Shown here one piece after another: positions 8,743 through 17,616 of a stretch of DNA of 42,730 bases (the first letter of the stretch is position 1; every line of letters begins with the position of its first letter). Origin of the DNA: Bacteroidota bacterium. Lineage in GTDB: Bacteria; Bacteroidota; Ignavibacteria; UBA10030; UBA8401. Made by a program: the position numbers and the translations under genes. Under the pieces are notes generated by a model that worked only from the letters and a program-made list of their open reading frames with translations, did no database searches and was not told the DNA's origin. Where the stretch lies: positions 1 to 42,730 of the forward strand of contig WBUG01000027.1 of the NCBI GenBank assembly GCA_008933835.1. The letters run 5' to 3'.

Positions 8743-8774
8743 AACGAACCGCATCATTCCATCAGCATACCATC

Positions 8775-10595
8775 ATGAAGAACATCCTTCTCCTCTTCGC
8801 CGTTGCCGTCCTCCTCGGCGGTTGCAGCCTGCTCGAGAACGACGGCGCGGACGACGCTGCCATCTCGCAGAACGGCGGGTACTTCTACCTGCTGGACCGC
8901 ACCACCGTCTCGCTCGTGATGCTCGACGCGCAGCTGCATGAACTGCAGCGGTGGAACCTGTATCCCGTCACCAACGACACGAGCCTGCAGGGGATCGCGT
9001 TCGACGGCAAACGGCTCTGGATCACCACCTCCGGCAGCGCGCTGAAGGTGATCCAGCTCGACATCGACGGAGCGAACGTCAGCGCCCTGAAGACGTTCGA
9101 CGCGCCCCCTCAGCGCCGCGGCACCGTACGCGGCATCGCGTGGGACGGCGGCTCGCTCTGGGTCGCCAACAGCGGCTCCCGGACGTACACCATTCCGGCG
9201 ATGCTCTATAAAATGGACCCGCTCACGGGGAAGAGCCTCGACTCATTGACGCTGCCGTTCGCTGAACCGCGCGCGGTGGGGTACGTGCCGTCGTTCCTCA
9301 ACGTGTACGGCGTCGGCACGAGCGACCCGATGCTCTACATGAGCGACGTGAACACGAACAAGATCTACCGGTACAATCTGGCCAAGCCCGCGTTCGATAC
9401 GGCGTTCTCGGCGCCGGTGCCGCCGCGCGGCGTGTCGTACGTGAATCCGGTCGGCATCTCGGGGGACGGGCAGGCCATCTGGCTGGTGAACAGCAGCGCC
9501 TCCAGCGCGGCGGACCATCTGTACCGCATCACCTACGCCGGCGCCGTGGAAGTGCGGTACGATCTGCCGTACAGCGAACCGGGACCGATGGTCTGGTCTT
9601 CGGCGGACGTCCGGAACGCGGCGGCCGCACCTCTTTCGGTGCTCTCCGTCTCGCCGAACAGCGCGCGCATCGATACCTCCATGACCGTGGACATCTTCGG
9701 CACGGGATTCCGTTCCGGCACGGGACTGACGGCGTCGTTCGGCGCCGGCATCACCACCGATTCGGTCCGCTTCATCTCCTCCACGCAGCTCAAGGCGGGC
9801 ATCACCGTCTCGGCCTCCGCCGCGGTGGGGAAACGGTCCGTGACCGTGACGAATCCGGGCGGCGTGACGGCGACGGGAGATTCGGTCTTTTCGGTGACCG
9901 CGGTCGCGCAGGGTCCCGGTCATCTCTGGCTGGCGGACCAGGCTTCGCTGATGCTCTATAAGATCCGCATCAGCGACACGACGGTCGTCGCGCAGTACAG
10001 CACCGCTGGACTCTCCTCCGCCGGTCCGCAGGGGGTCGCGTACGACGGAACGAACCTGTGGCTCTGTCTCTCCGGCACCACGCGGCGGCTCTATAAAGTG
10101 GACACCACCGGCGGAAGTCTCAACGAGCTCTCCTCCTTCGCGGCCCCCGCCTCGGGCGGAACGCTGCGGGGCATCGCGTTCAACGGCGGGTTTCTCTGGA
10201 TGTCCGTCAGCACCACCGCGCGCATCTACAAGATCGATCCGGCGTCCGGACTCGCCGTCGACTCGCTCTCCTCACCCGGAGCCGAACCGCGCGGCATCGC
10301 CTTCTCCGGCGGCGAGCTGTACTGCAACGACACCACCATCGATTCGGTCTTCACCTACTCGGCGGCGCAGTCCCGGTGGAGCTCCCGTTTCGCGACGCCG
10401 ACGCCCACCGGCGGCACGGCCTCGAACCGGTTCGCGACGGGCCTGACGTGGGACGGCAGCAATTTCTGGATCGCGAATTCGACCAACAATTTCGACCACG
10501 TGTACAAGCTCGGTCCGTCCGGCGACGTGCTGCTGAGCGTCGCGGCGCCCGGCATCGGAGCAGCGCAGCTGACCGGTCTGGCCCATACACCATAG
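8775..10595 (+). CDS. Exported lipoprotein with beta-propeller-like repeats and an IPT/TIG domain
   Basis: The protein has 606 residues from ATG 8775. An in-frame ATG at 8739 overlapping the preceding stop would add 12 residues. A lipobox (LLGGC) ends the signal peptide, so the mature protein is lipid-anchored. Two sets of propeller-like repeats (GIAFDGKRLWI, GIAWDGGSLWVAN, GVAYDGTNLWL, GIAFNGGFLWM) flank a central IPT/TIG immunoglobulin-like domain (about 285-375: SVSPNSARIDT, VTNPGG). No enzyme motif is evident. A substrate-binding or scaffold role on the outer membrane, in the manner of SusD/E-type lipoproteins next to an outer-membrane channel, is plausible but inferred from context only. 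Confidence 0.85.
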   Translation: MKNILLLFAVAVLLGGCSLLENDGADDAAISQNGGYFYLLDRTTVSLVMLDAQLHELQRWNLYPVTNDTSLQGIAFDGKRLWITTSGSALKVIQLDIDGANVSALKTFDAPPQRRGTVRGIAWDGGSLWVANSGSRTYTIPAMLYKMDPLTGKSLDSLTLPFAEPRAVGYVPSFLNVYGVGTSDPMLYMSDVNTNKIYRYNLAKPAFDTAFSAPVPPRGVSYVNPVGISGDGQAIWLVNSSASSAADHLYRITYAGAVEVRYDLPYSEPGPMVWSSADVRNAAAAPLSVLSVSPNSARIDTSMTVDIFGTGFRSGTGLTASFGAGITTDSVRFISSTQLKAGITVSASAAVGKRSVTVTNPGGVTATGDSVFSVTAVAQGPGHLWLADQASLMLYKIRISDTTVVAQYSTAGLSSAGPQGVAYDGTNLWLCLSGTTRRLYKVDTTGGSLNELSSFAAPASGGTLRGIAFNGGFLWMSVSTTARIYKIDPASGLAVDSLSSPGAEPRGIAFSGGELYCNDTTIDSVFTYSAAQSRWSSRFATPTPTGGTASNRFATGLTWDGSNFWIANSTNNFDHVYKLGPSGDVLLSVAAPGIGAAQLTGLAHTP

Positions 10596-10609
10596 TGAGA
10601 ACACCGACC

Positions 10610-11869
10610 ATGATGAACCGAACCATCATTCTCCTCTTGTTCGCGGTCCTTCCCGCCGCGGCGCAGTTCACCGTCACCGGCGACTTCCGCGTCCGGTGGT
10701 ACTCGGACAGTTACGACGACGCTCTGGACTCGCGCGGCAAGGAGAACTACATGCGCTACCTGGGCCGGCTGCGGGGCGTGACGAGCCTCGGCGAGAACAC
10801 CCTCTTCCGGACGGAGCTCATCACCCTCATCGACAATCCGAACGCACCGGTCCGCAACATCGCCGGCACCGGCGCGATGCGGTACGGCATCACGCAGATC
10901 TACGCGGAGATGACCTATCCGGACCTGCTCGTGTTCGACGTGGTGCGGTTCCGGCTCGGCCGGCAGCAGTTCCCGATCGGGAACGGTCTCTCGATGGGCG
11001 ATTCGTACTACTTCCTCGACAAGTTCGACGGTGCGCGCATCGACCTGATGGTCGCGCCGTTCACCCTCTCGCTCTTCGGCGCCATCACGGGGCAGAACCT
11101 GAGCGGCACCGGACTCTATCCCGATCCGGGCAGCGACCAGCTGTACGTGGCGAGGCTCGGCACGACGGTGTGGAAACAGAGCGTGATGGCGTACCTCATC
11201 AACCAAAAACTGCGCGGCTCGTTCAACGACACGTACGTGGCGGGGGCGGGGGCGACGGGCGAGATCGTGTACAAAGACCTTGAATATAATATCGAAGGGG
11301 CGTACCAGTCGTACCACACCGTGCCGGGACTCCCCGGGAAGCACGGACTGGGATACATGGGGGGCGTTTCGTACCGGTGGGGAATGGGACCGTTCCGTTC
11401 CATCAAGGTCGAATCGCGTTACGCCGCGTACGAGGGGGACGATGCGTCCACCAGGGAGATCGAGATGTTCAGTCCGCCGTACCCCAGTTTCTGGTGGGGA
11501 AGCCGCGCCGGATATGTGGACGGCGACGTCGGGGGCGATTTCCCGCGCAACGGCCGCAACCTCGAGGGGAGCCGTATCTGGTATTCGCGCGTCTATGTGA
11601 TCCCGTCCGCCCTTCCGAAGCTCCGGGTGCAGGCGCAGTACATCCATGTGGGCGAGTACGTGGACAATGACGACTACAACACCATGGACGACGAGCTCTC
11701 CGTACGCGCGTACTACACGCTCTCGGCGCAGTCGGCGCTGCAGGTCCGGTACGCCCGGGCGTTCCCCAACGACGGCGACCGCGACCTGAACGGCGACGGA
11801 CGCATCTCCAGCACCGAAGACCGGTACAGCGTCAGCAGCATCATGCTCGAATGGCAGGTACAGTTCTGA
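10610..11869 (+). CDS. Outer-membrane beta-barrel protein (porin-like)
   Basis: This 419-residue protein starts with MMNRT and a signal peptide ending near PAAAQ. It is made of alternating amphipathic strands rich in Tyr/Trp/Arg (FRVRWYSDSYD, RFRLGRQQFPIGNG) and ends in the typical C-terminal strand with terminal Phe (EWQVQF) recognised by the BAM complex. The layout resembles alginate-export-type porins of 16-18 strands. There is no plug domain, so it is not TonB-dependent. Sitting in the middle of a secreted-hydrolase operon, it is a good candidate for uptake of oligomers across the outer membrane. The nearest gene starts 14 bases after the preceding stop. Confidence 0.85.
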   Translation: MMNRTIILLLFAVLPAAAQFTVTGDFRVRWYSDSYDDALDSRGKENYMRYLGRLRGVTSLGENTLFRTELITLIDNPNAPVRNIAGTGAMRYGITQIYAEMTYPDLLVFDVVRFRLGRQQFPIGNGLSMGDSYYFLDKFDGARIDLMVAPFTLSLFGAITGQNLSGTGLYPDPGSDQLYVARLGTTVWKQSVMAYLINQKLRGSFNDTYVAGAGATGEIVYKDLEYNIEGAYQSYHTVPGLPGKHGLGYMGGVSYRWGMGPFRSIKVESRYAAYEGDDASTREIEMFSPPYPSFWWGSRAGYVDGDVGGDFPRNGRNLEGSRIWYSRVYVIPSALPKLRVQAQYIHVGEYVDNDDYNTMDDELSVRAYYTLSAQSALQVRYARAFPNDGDRDLNGDGRISSTEDRYSVSSIMLEWQVQF

Positions 11870-11904
11870 ACCATCATCACATCTTACATCACAGGGAGGG
11901 AAGA

Positions 11905-14373
11905 ATGAGAACACTGGTACGCATCGCATTGCTCGCGCTGCTCGCGGGAGGGACCACGGAGACCGTCGCACAGATCACCTCCGCCGCCAGCGGCGACTGG
12001 AGCCAGACGTCCACTTGGACGGGCGGCGTGCTGCCGACCTCGTCCGACAACGTCATCATCGCGTCCGGACATACGGTGGCGGTGGACGACGCCAACGCGG
12101 TCTGCAACAGCATCAGCTTCGGCGACGCGACGGCGAAGCTGAACATGAACACAAGTGGATCAGTGCTGAGCCTCCATGGCAACTTCGCGAACTTTTCGAC
12201 GACGCATGTTGCGTTCGCTGCTTGGACGGCCGGTGCAAAAATCCGGTTCACCGGATCTGCCGTGCAGACGATCTCCGGACTCAATACGAGCACATCGGCC
12301 GCTCAAACGACCTTCATGGAGATCGTGGTCGATAAAACTGGAGGTAAGATCACCACCCCCGGTGCAGATGTGAAGCTCAATCTCGGGACATCCCTTGAGG
12401 TCGTCAACGGCACGTTCGAACTCGGTTCAACCGACGATATTCAAGGACGCATCATCGATGGTACGAGTGCGACATCACCAAGCATCACGGTGCAGAGCGG
12501 TGGTCTCTTCACGATGGTCGGCGGAGGATCCCATATTCGGAGGGCCAATAACACCGGGGACGATACGAAGCGTATCGGCCGTGTGACGCTCTATGGACAG
12601 ATGCAATTGACGACCACCTCCAGTAATGCCTTGAACTTCGACGCTATCGATATCGAAGCGGGCGGAGAGCTCACCGTCAACACCATTTCGGCCGGCTATT
12701 TAAATCCAGACACGGTGAACGTGAAGCTGGGCGGGACGTTGGTGATGAGCACCACGAACAACGTATGGAATACCACCGATACGTGCGCAGTGAATCTGCA
12801 CACCGGCGGAGTTTATAAAGTGGAAACATCGACGACGAACTTCCCGTCGACGTTCATCAATAATGGGACCGTCCGATACCAGCGGTCTGCAACCGATGGT
12901 GCTCAGACGATCGTGGACATGAACTATCATCGTCTGGAGGTCAGTTTTGCCGGAACCGGCACCGGAAACAAGACCTGGACCATGGCGGCCGACCGGACCG
13001 TCGCCGATTCGCTCGAAGTGAACAACAGCGCGCGGTTCGTCGTCAAGGCGGCGTCGGCGCAGAACCTCACCGTCGGCGGGACCCTCCGGCTGACGAGCGG
13101 CACCTTCTTCAATAAGCCGGATTCGAACGTCACCGTGAAGCTCGCGGACGGCGCGACGGTCTCCCGAGCCACCGGAACGCTCACCGACGCGCTGACTCTG
13201 CTCGGGAACAATACGGCCCGGTACACGAGCACCACGAGCGGCGTCACGACCGGACCGGAGCTCCCCGCCAGCATCGCGAACCTGACCGTCACATCGACGC
13301 AGACCGTGACGCTCGGCGGCAATACCGCGGTGACGGGAACGCTCACGCTGAGCGCAGGAACGCTCGCGCTGAACGGCACGACCTCCACCTTCGCTGCCAT
13401 CGTCGGCACCGGCGGCGCTCTGGCGGAGACGCAGTCGCTGAACGCCCCTTCGTCGGCGGACGTCGGCGGACTCGGCGCGCTCATCTCGTCGTCGGCCGAT
13501 CTCGGGAGCACCACCGTGAAACGCGGCTACAACGTGCAGAGCGGCAACGGCAACCAGAGCATCGCGCGGTGGTACGACATCGCTCCGGCGACCAACACCG
13601 GACTGAACGCGACGCTCGTCTTCCCGTACAGCGAAGGGAGCGAGCTCAACGGCATCGCCGAGGCGGACCTTGCCCTCTTCCGCTCCACCGACAACGGCAC
13701 CACCTGGACCCTGGCCGGTGGAACGGTGGACCAGGGGGCGAACACCGTCACGCTGACCGGCATCGACGGTTTCTCGCGGTGGACGCTCGGAAGCGCCGTA
13801 GCGCCTCTGCCGGTGGAACTCTCGTCCTTCACCGCTTCGGCGGTCAACGGCCGGACGATGCTCCGATGGACCACGGCAACGGAGACCGACAACCGCGGCT
13901 TCACGGTGGAACGCCGCACCGCCGGCGAGGCGGCATGGACCGCTCTCGGCTTCGTGGAGGGAGCGGGCACCTCCAACGCTCCGAACGAGTACACGTACAT
14001 CGACGCCGGTGCGCAGGGACGGGTCTCGTACCGTCTGCGGCAGCAGGACCGGGACGGCGGAGTCCGGTACAGTCATACCGTCGAAGCGGACGCCGGTGTT
14101 CCCGCGCGCTCGTTCGAACTGCTCCAGAACTATCCCAATCCGTTCAATCCGGCGACCGTCATCCGATATACCGTACCGGCGGACGGACATGCCACGCTCA
14201 CCGTGTACGATGTGATGGGCCGCGAAGCGGCCGTGCTGGTGAACGGGTACGTCAGCGGCGGCACGCTGCACGAGACGACGCTCGACGCGACCGCGCTCTC
14301 CGCCGGCGTCTATTACTATACGCTGCGGAGCGGGGGCCGGCAGGTAGTCCGGAAGATGCTGCTGGTGAAATGA
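11905..14373 (+). CDS. T9SS-secreted beta-structure surface protein (paralogue 2)
   Basis: The protein has 822 residues. ATG 11905 is preceded by a strong GGGAGGGAAG Shine-Dalgarno; the frame extends upstream but without a signal peptide. After the signal peptide comes a G8-like module (SGDWSQTSTWTGG, IASGHTV), repeats closely matching the protein at 3656 (TSHIRR/GSHIRR, FELxSTDDI, TLRLTSG), a fibronectin-like segment (LPVELSSFTASA) common in T9SS cargo, and a sorting domain (QNYPNPFNPAT, MLLVK). No catalytic residues are recognised. The stretch 12140-12955 has clearly lower GC than its flanks (see separate entry). It is translationally coupled to the next gene by ATGA. Confidence 0.9.
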   Translation: MRTLVRIALLALLAGGTTETVAQITSAASGDWSQTSTWTGGVLPTSSDNVIIASGHTVAVDDANAVCNSISFGDATAKLNMNTSGSVLSLHGNFANFSTTHVAFAAWTAGAKIRFTGSAVQTISGLNTSTSAAQTTFMEIVVDKTGGKITTPGADVKLNLGTSLEVVNGTFELGSTDDIQGRIIDGTSATSPSITVQSGGLFTMVGGGSHIRRANNTGDDTKRIGRVTLYGQMQLTTTSSNALNFDAIDIEAGGELTVNTISAGYLNPDTVNVKLGGTLVMSTTNNVWNTTDTCAVNLHTGGVYKVETSTTNFPSTFINNGTVRYQRSATDGAQTIVDMNYHRLEVSFAGTGTGNKTWTMAADRTVADSLEVNNSARFVVKAASAQNLTVGGTLRLTSGTFFNKPDSNVTVKLADGATVSRATGTLTDALTLLGNNTARYTSTTSGVTTGPELPASIANLTVTSTQTVTLGGNTAVTGTLTLSAGTLALNGTTSTFAAIVGTGGALAETQSLNAPSSADVGGLGALISSSADLGSTTVKRGYNVQSGNGNQSIARWYDIAPATNTGLNATLVFPYSEGSELNGIAEADLALFRSTDNGTTWTLAGGTVDQGANTVTLTGIDGFSRWTLGSAVAPLPVELSSFTASAVNGRTMLRWTTATETDNRGFTVERRTAGEAAWTALGFVEGAGTSNAPNEYTYIDAGAQGRVSYRLRQQDRDGGVRYSHTVEADAGVPARSFELLQNYPNPFNPATVIRYTVPADGHATLTVYDVMGREAAVLVNGYVSGGTLHETTLDATALSAGVYYYTLRSGGRQVVRKMLLVK
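12140..12955. other. Lower-GC mosaic segment inside paralogue 2
   Basis: Hand counts of 60-base lines give about 48-60% GC here (for example 31/60 at 12301, 33/60 at 12361, 29/60 at 12601), against 39/60 at 12001 and 42/60 at 13021. The reading frame is intact and still encodes the family repeats, so only codon choice changes. This fits replacement of an internal exon-like block by recombination with a diverged paralogue or transferred allele. The boundaries are approximate. Confidence 0.55.
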
Positions 14374-17300
14374 CGCTCCGGCGAACCATACGGACGTATC
14401 CGCTCAGGCTTGCGGCCGCGGCGCTCGCCGGTATCATGCTCCTGATGCCGGCGAAGGCGCAGGTCCCGATGTCCGGCTCCGTCGTCGCCCATGTGGACAG
14501 TCTGGTGGGCGCCATGCCGGGTGAAGCGGCCGCCGATACCGGCAAGTACAAGATCCCCTCATCGCTGCAGATCGCGGCATGGGGGAACACGGTGCGGGCG
14601 CTGCTCGACGGACGGTACGCCGATGCGGAGGACAGCGCGGCGTCGATCGACTACCGCATCGTCCGGTTCACCGAGACCACGCTCGCTCCGTCGCCGGTCT
14701 ATTACATCCTCGAGAAGAGCGCCGCCGGACAGAACTACTGGGGCGTGTTCATCCTCAACCCGTCTCCCGTGCGGCGCCGGCTCTTCATCCAGTCGCCGCA
14801 TCCGAAGTACGACACGAACACCGGCCAGCAGGGAGCGCAGATCTTCGTCACCGCCGGCGCGCGGGCGTTGTACGTGAGCGGAACGCACCGGTGCAACACC
14901 GGCATACCGACCACCTGCAGCGGCACAACGTCGGTCTGCGGCGGCGCGTACCGGATGTCCGACCAGGCGCACGTCGTGAACGGTCCGCTGTACCGGGCGA
15001 CGGTGGAGGTGAACACGGTGGACCCGCAGACCATCGTCGTGCAGAACCACGGGTTCGGGAAAGGGGACGGGGATCCGGACGTCATCATGGGGAACGGGAG
15101 GACGACCGCGCCCACGGGGACCGACTGGCTCGTCGCCGTGCGGGACGGACTGGCGGACATCGACAACACCCTGACGTTCAAAGTGGCGCATGTGGACCTC
15201 GACTGGACCGAGCTCATCGGCACCACCAACACTCAGGGACGGTACATCAACGGAAGCGGGAACCCGTGCAACAGTTCACCGGCGAGCGCCAACGGCCGGT
15301 TCCTCCATATCGAACAGGCCAAGCCGAAGCTGCGCGAGACCCAATCGGACCGGCAGAAACTGGCCGATGCCGTCGCCGCCGTCTTCCCGGCGGACACGCT
15401 GGTCGTCTCCGCTGCATCCGGAGATTGGTCGTCGGCCTCGACGTGGACGGACGGCGTCGTTCCCGATTCATCGCTTCACGTCCAGATCGCCTCCGGCCAC
15501 ACGGTCACCGTCACCGATGCAGCGGCGCAGTGCCGTACCCTTTTCTACGCCGATACGACCGGTCACATCGTGCTCGCGCCGTCGTCCACACTGAGCGTGT
15601 TCGGCGATTACACACCGAACTCCACGGCGCACCGCAGCGTGCTCGGGTGGGGGAGCGGCGCCGTGCTCCGGTTCGCCGGTTCTGCGGCGGTCCAGACCAT
15701 CAACAACATCCGCAACAACAATTCCGAAACGAACATGTCGTTCTTCCGGCACATCGTCGTCGATAAGTCCGCCGGACAATTGACGTTCGCCGGTTCAGGT
15801 GATTCGAAACTGAACATCACCGACACGCTCGAGGTGCGCAACGGCACGTTCTTCGTCCCGACGGACTTCGACATCAACGGGCGCGCGTTCTATTCCGCGT
15901 CTGATGCTTCTCCGGTCATCATCGTCGGAACCGGGGGGAACTTCACGATGGCGGGAGGATTGTCGCAGGTGATGTCGCGTCCGTCGCTCGGCCCCGTCGG
16001 TACGATGACCGTCGCGGGAGAAGCGACCCTCACGACCACTTCCAGCAATAAGATCAACATCGACGACATCGAGGTGACCTCCGGCGGAACACTGGTTCTC
16101 GAGACGATCAGTCCGGCATACCTCAATGCCGACACCATCACGGTCCGTCCGGGCGGCATCATGACGATGTCCACCACCAACAATATCTGGGCCGCCGGTT
16201 CCGCTGTCGTGCTGGAACCGGGGGCCGAGCTTCGCATCGAGACCTCAACGGCGCATTTCGCTCCGGTGTTCGAGAACGCCGGCACGGTGGCCTATAATAG
16301 AGTCGCCGCCGACGGCGCGCAGACCGTGAACGATGTGCCGTACGCCTCGCTTCGCATCGCTTCTGCCGGCGTGAAGACGTGGACGCCGGCGTCGGACCGC
16401 ACCGTTTCCGACACGCTCGAGATCGCCGCCGGTACGTTGTCGCTCGGTTCCGCCGGCCGTACCATTGCAGCGGCCGGTCTTCTGAAACTGTCCGCCGACA
16501 CGCTCATCACCGGTCCGAACACCCTCTCGGTCGGCTCTTCCGCCGCCGTCACCGGCTCCCTTCTCACAGGGAGCGGGAGGATCATCGGAACGTTGAAGCG
16601 CTGGTTCGCCGCCGCCGTTTCGGATTCCGCCGTGTTTCCCGTCGGAACCGCCTCGAAGCATCGTCCGGTCTCGTTGCGTTTCACCACCGCTCCTTCGTCC
16701 GGCGGTTCCGTGACGGCATCGTTCCACGACAGCCTTCCCAGTCTCAACGGTCTGCCGCTGAACGACGGGGGGACCAGCATCGTGAAGACATCGCCGGATG
16801 GGTTCTGGCGTCTCACTGCCGGAGACGGACTGACGGGCGGGACCTACAGCATCACGGCATCGTCAAAGGACCAATCGGGCATCTCGGACGTCTCCACCCT
16901 GCGTCTGCTGAAACGGACCGAAGGGGGAGCGTGGACGCTCGACGGTGCGCATCAGAGCGGTCTCGGCACCGAGAGCGATCCGGTCGCACGGCGGAGCGGT
17001 CTGACCGGCTTTTCGGATTTCGCTCACGGCGCCGCGTCGGACAATCCGATGCCGGCGGTGCTCACTTCGTTCACCGCCGTTGCCGACGGGCCGGCGGTCA
17101 TCGTACGATGGCGTACCGCATCGGAGGAGGGGGTGATGCGGTTCGATATTGAACGGGGCGTGAATGGAACATGGGACATGGCCGGTTCCGTGGAAGGGAA
17201 CGGGAGTTCCGCACGTCCCGCCGGGTATGAATTCGTGGACCGCCTCCGCGTGCCGGGGGAGTATCGGTACCGTCTTGTTCAGGTGGACCGGAACGGCGGA

Positions 17301-17612
17301 CGGAGCGCCGGAGAGAGCGTGCGTGTGACCGTCGCCGGCATTCCGCACCGGCTGAGCCTTTCGCCGAACTTCCCCAACCCGTTCAATCCGGAGACCACCG
17401 TCGAATTCACCGTTCCGAAGGACGGTCCGGCGGACCTTCGCGTCTATTCGTCCGTCGGCCAGGAAGTGCGGACGGTCTTTCACGGATGGGCTGCCGCCGG
17501 AACGCAGCATCGCGTACGGCTCGACGGCCGCGGGCTTTCTTCCGGCGTCTATCTGCTCCGTCTCACCGCCGGGGGCGCCACGGCGTCCACGCGCATCATC
17601 CTCATGAAGTGA
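14370..17612 (+). CDS. Large T9SS-secreted protein: His-rich putative hydrolase domain fused to G8-like/beta module
   Basis: The protein has 1080 residues. The signal peptide ends near MPAKAQ. Residues about 40-340 form a globular domain with conserved-looking metal-ligand candidates: H144 in QSPHPKYD, H173 in GTHRCN, H201 in SDQAH, H227 in QNHGFG, and H313/E315 in FLHIEQAKPKLRE. Four cysteines around 175-190 could form disulfides. I read it as a metal-dependent hydrolase, possibly of the amidohydrolase/M14-like class, without a secure family. From about 345 on it repeats the module of the proteins at 3656 and 11905 (SGDWSSASTWTDG), then a fibronectin-like segment and a T9SS tail with a variant motif (PNFPNPFNPET). 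The gene overlaps its predecessor by 4 bases, and the permease gene starts 4 bases after it. Confidence 0.8.
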   Translation: MTLRRTIRTYPLRLAAAALAGIMLLMPAKAQVPMSGSVVAHVDSLVGAMPGEAAADTGKYKIPSSLQIAAWGNTVRALLDGRYADAEDSAASIDYRIVRFTETTLAPSPVYYILEKSAAGQNYWGVFILNPSPVRRRLFIQSPHPKYDTNTGQQGAQIFVTAGARALYVSGTHRCNTGIPTTCSGTTSVCGGAYRMSDQAHVVNGPLYRATVEVNTVDPQTIVVQNHGFGKGDGDPDVIMGNGRTTAPTGTDWLVAVRDGLADIDNTLTFKVAHVDLDWTELIGTTNTQGRYINGSGNPCNSSPASANGRFLHIEQAKPKLRETQSDRQKLADAVAAVFPADTLVVSAASGDWSSASTWTDGVVPDSSLHVQIASGHTVTVTDAAAQCRTLFYADTTGHIVLAPSSTLSVFGDYTPNSTAHRSVLGWGSGAVLRFAGSAAVQTINNIRNNNSETNMSFFRHIVVDKSAGQLTFAGSGDSKLNITDTLEVRNGTFFVPTDFDINGRAFYSASDASPVIIVGTGGNFTMAGGLSQVMSRPSLGPVGTMTVAGEATLTTTSSNKINIDDIEVTSGGTLVLETISPAYLNADTITVRPGGIMTMSTTNNIWAAGSAVVLEPGAELRIETSTAHFAPVFENAGTVAYNRVAADGAQTVNDVPYASLRIASAGVKTWTPASDRTVSDTLEIAAGTLSLGSAGRTIAAAGLLKLSADTLITGPNTLSVGSSAAVTGSLLTGSGRIIGTLKRWFAAAVSDSAVFPVGTASKHRPVSLRFTTAPSSGGSVTASFHDSLPSLNGLPLNDGGTSIVKTSPDGFWRLTAGDGLTGGTYSITASSKDQSGISDVSTLRLLKRTEGGAWTLDGAHQSGLGTESDPVARRSGLTGFSDFAHGAASDNPMPAVLTSFTAVADGPAVIVRWRTASEEGVMRFDIERGVNGTWDMAGSVEGNGSSARPAGYEFVDRLRVPGEYRYRLVQVDRNGGRSAGESVRVTVAGIPHRLSLSPNFPNPFNPETTVEFTVPKDGPADLRVYSSVGQEVRTVFHGWAAAGTQHRVRLDGRGLSSGVYLLRLTAGGATASTRIILMK

Positions 17613-17616
17613 ACCG

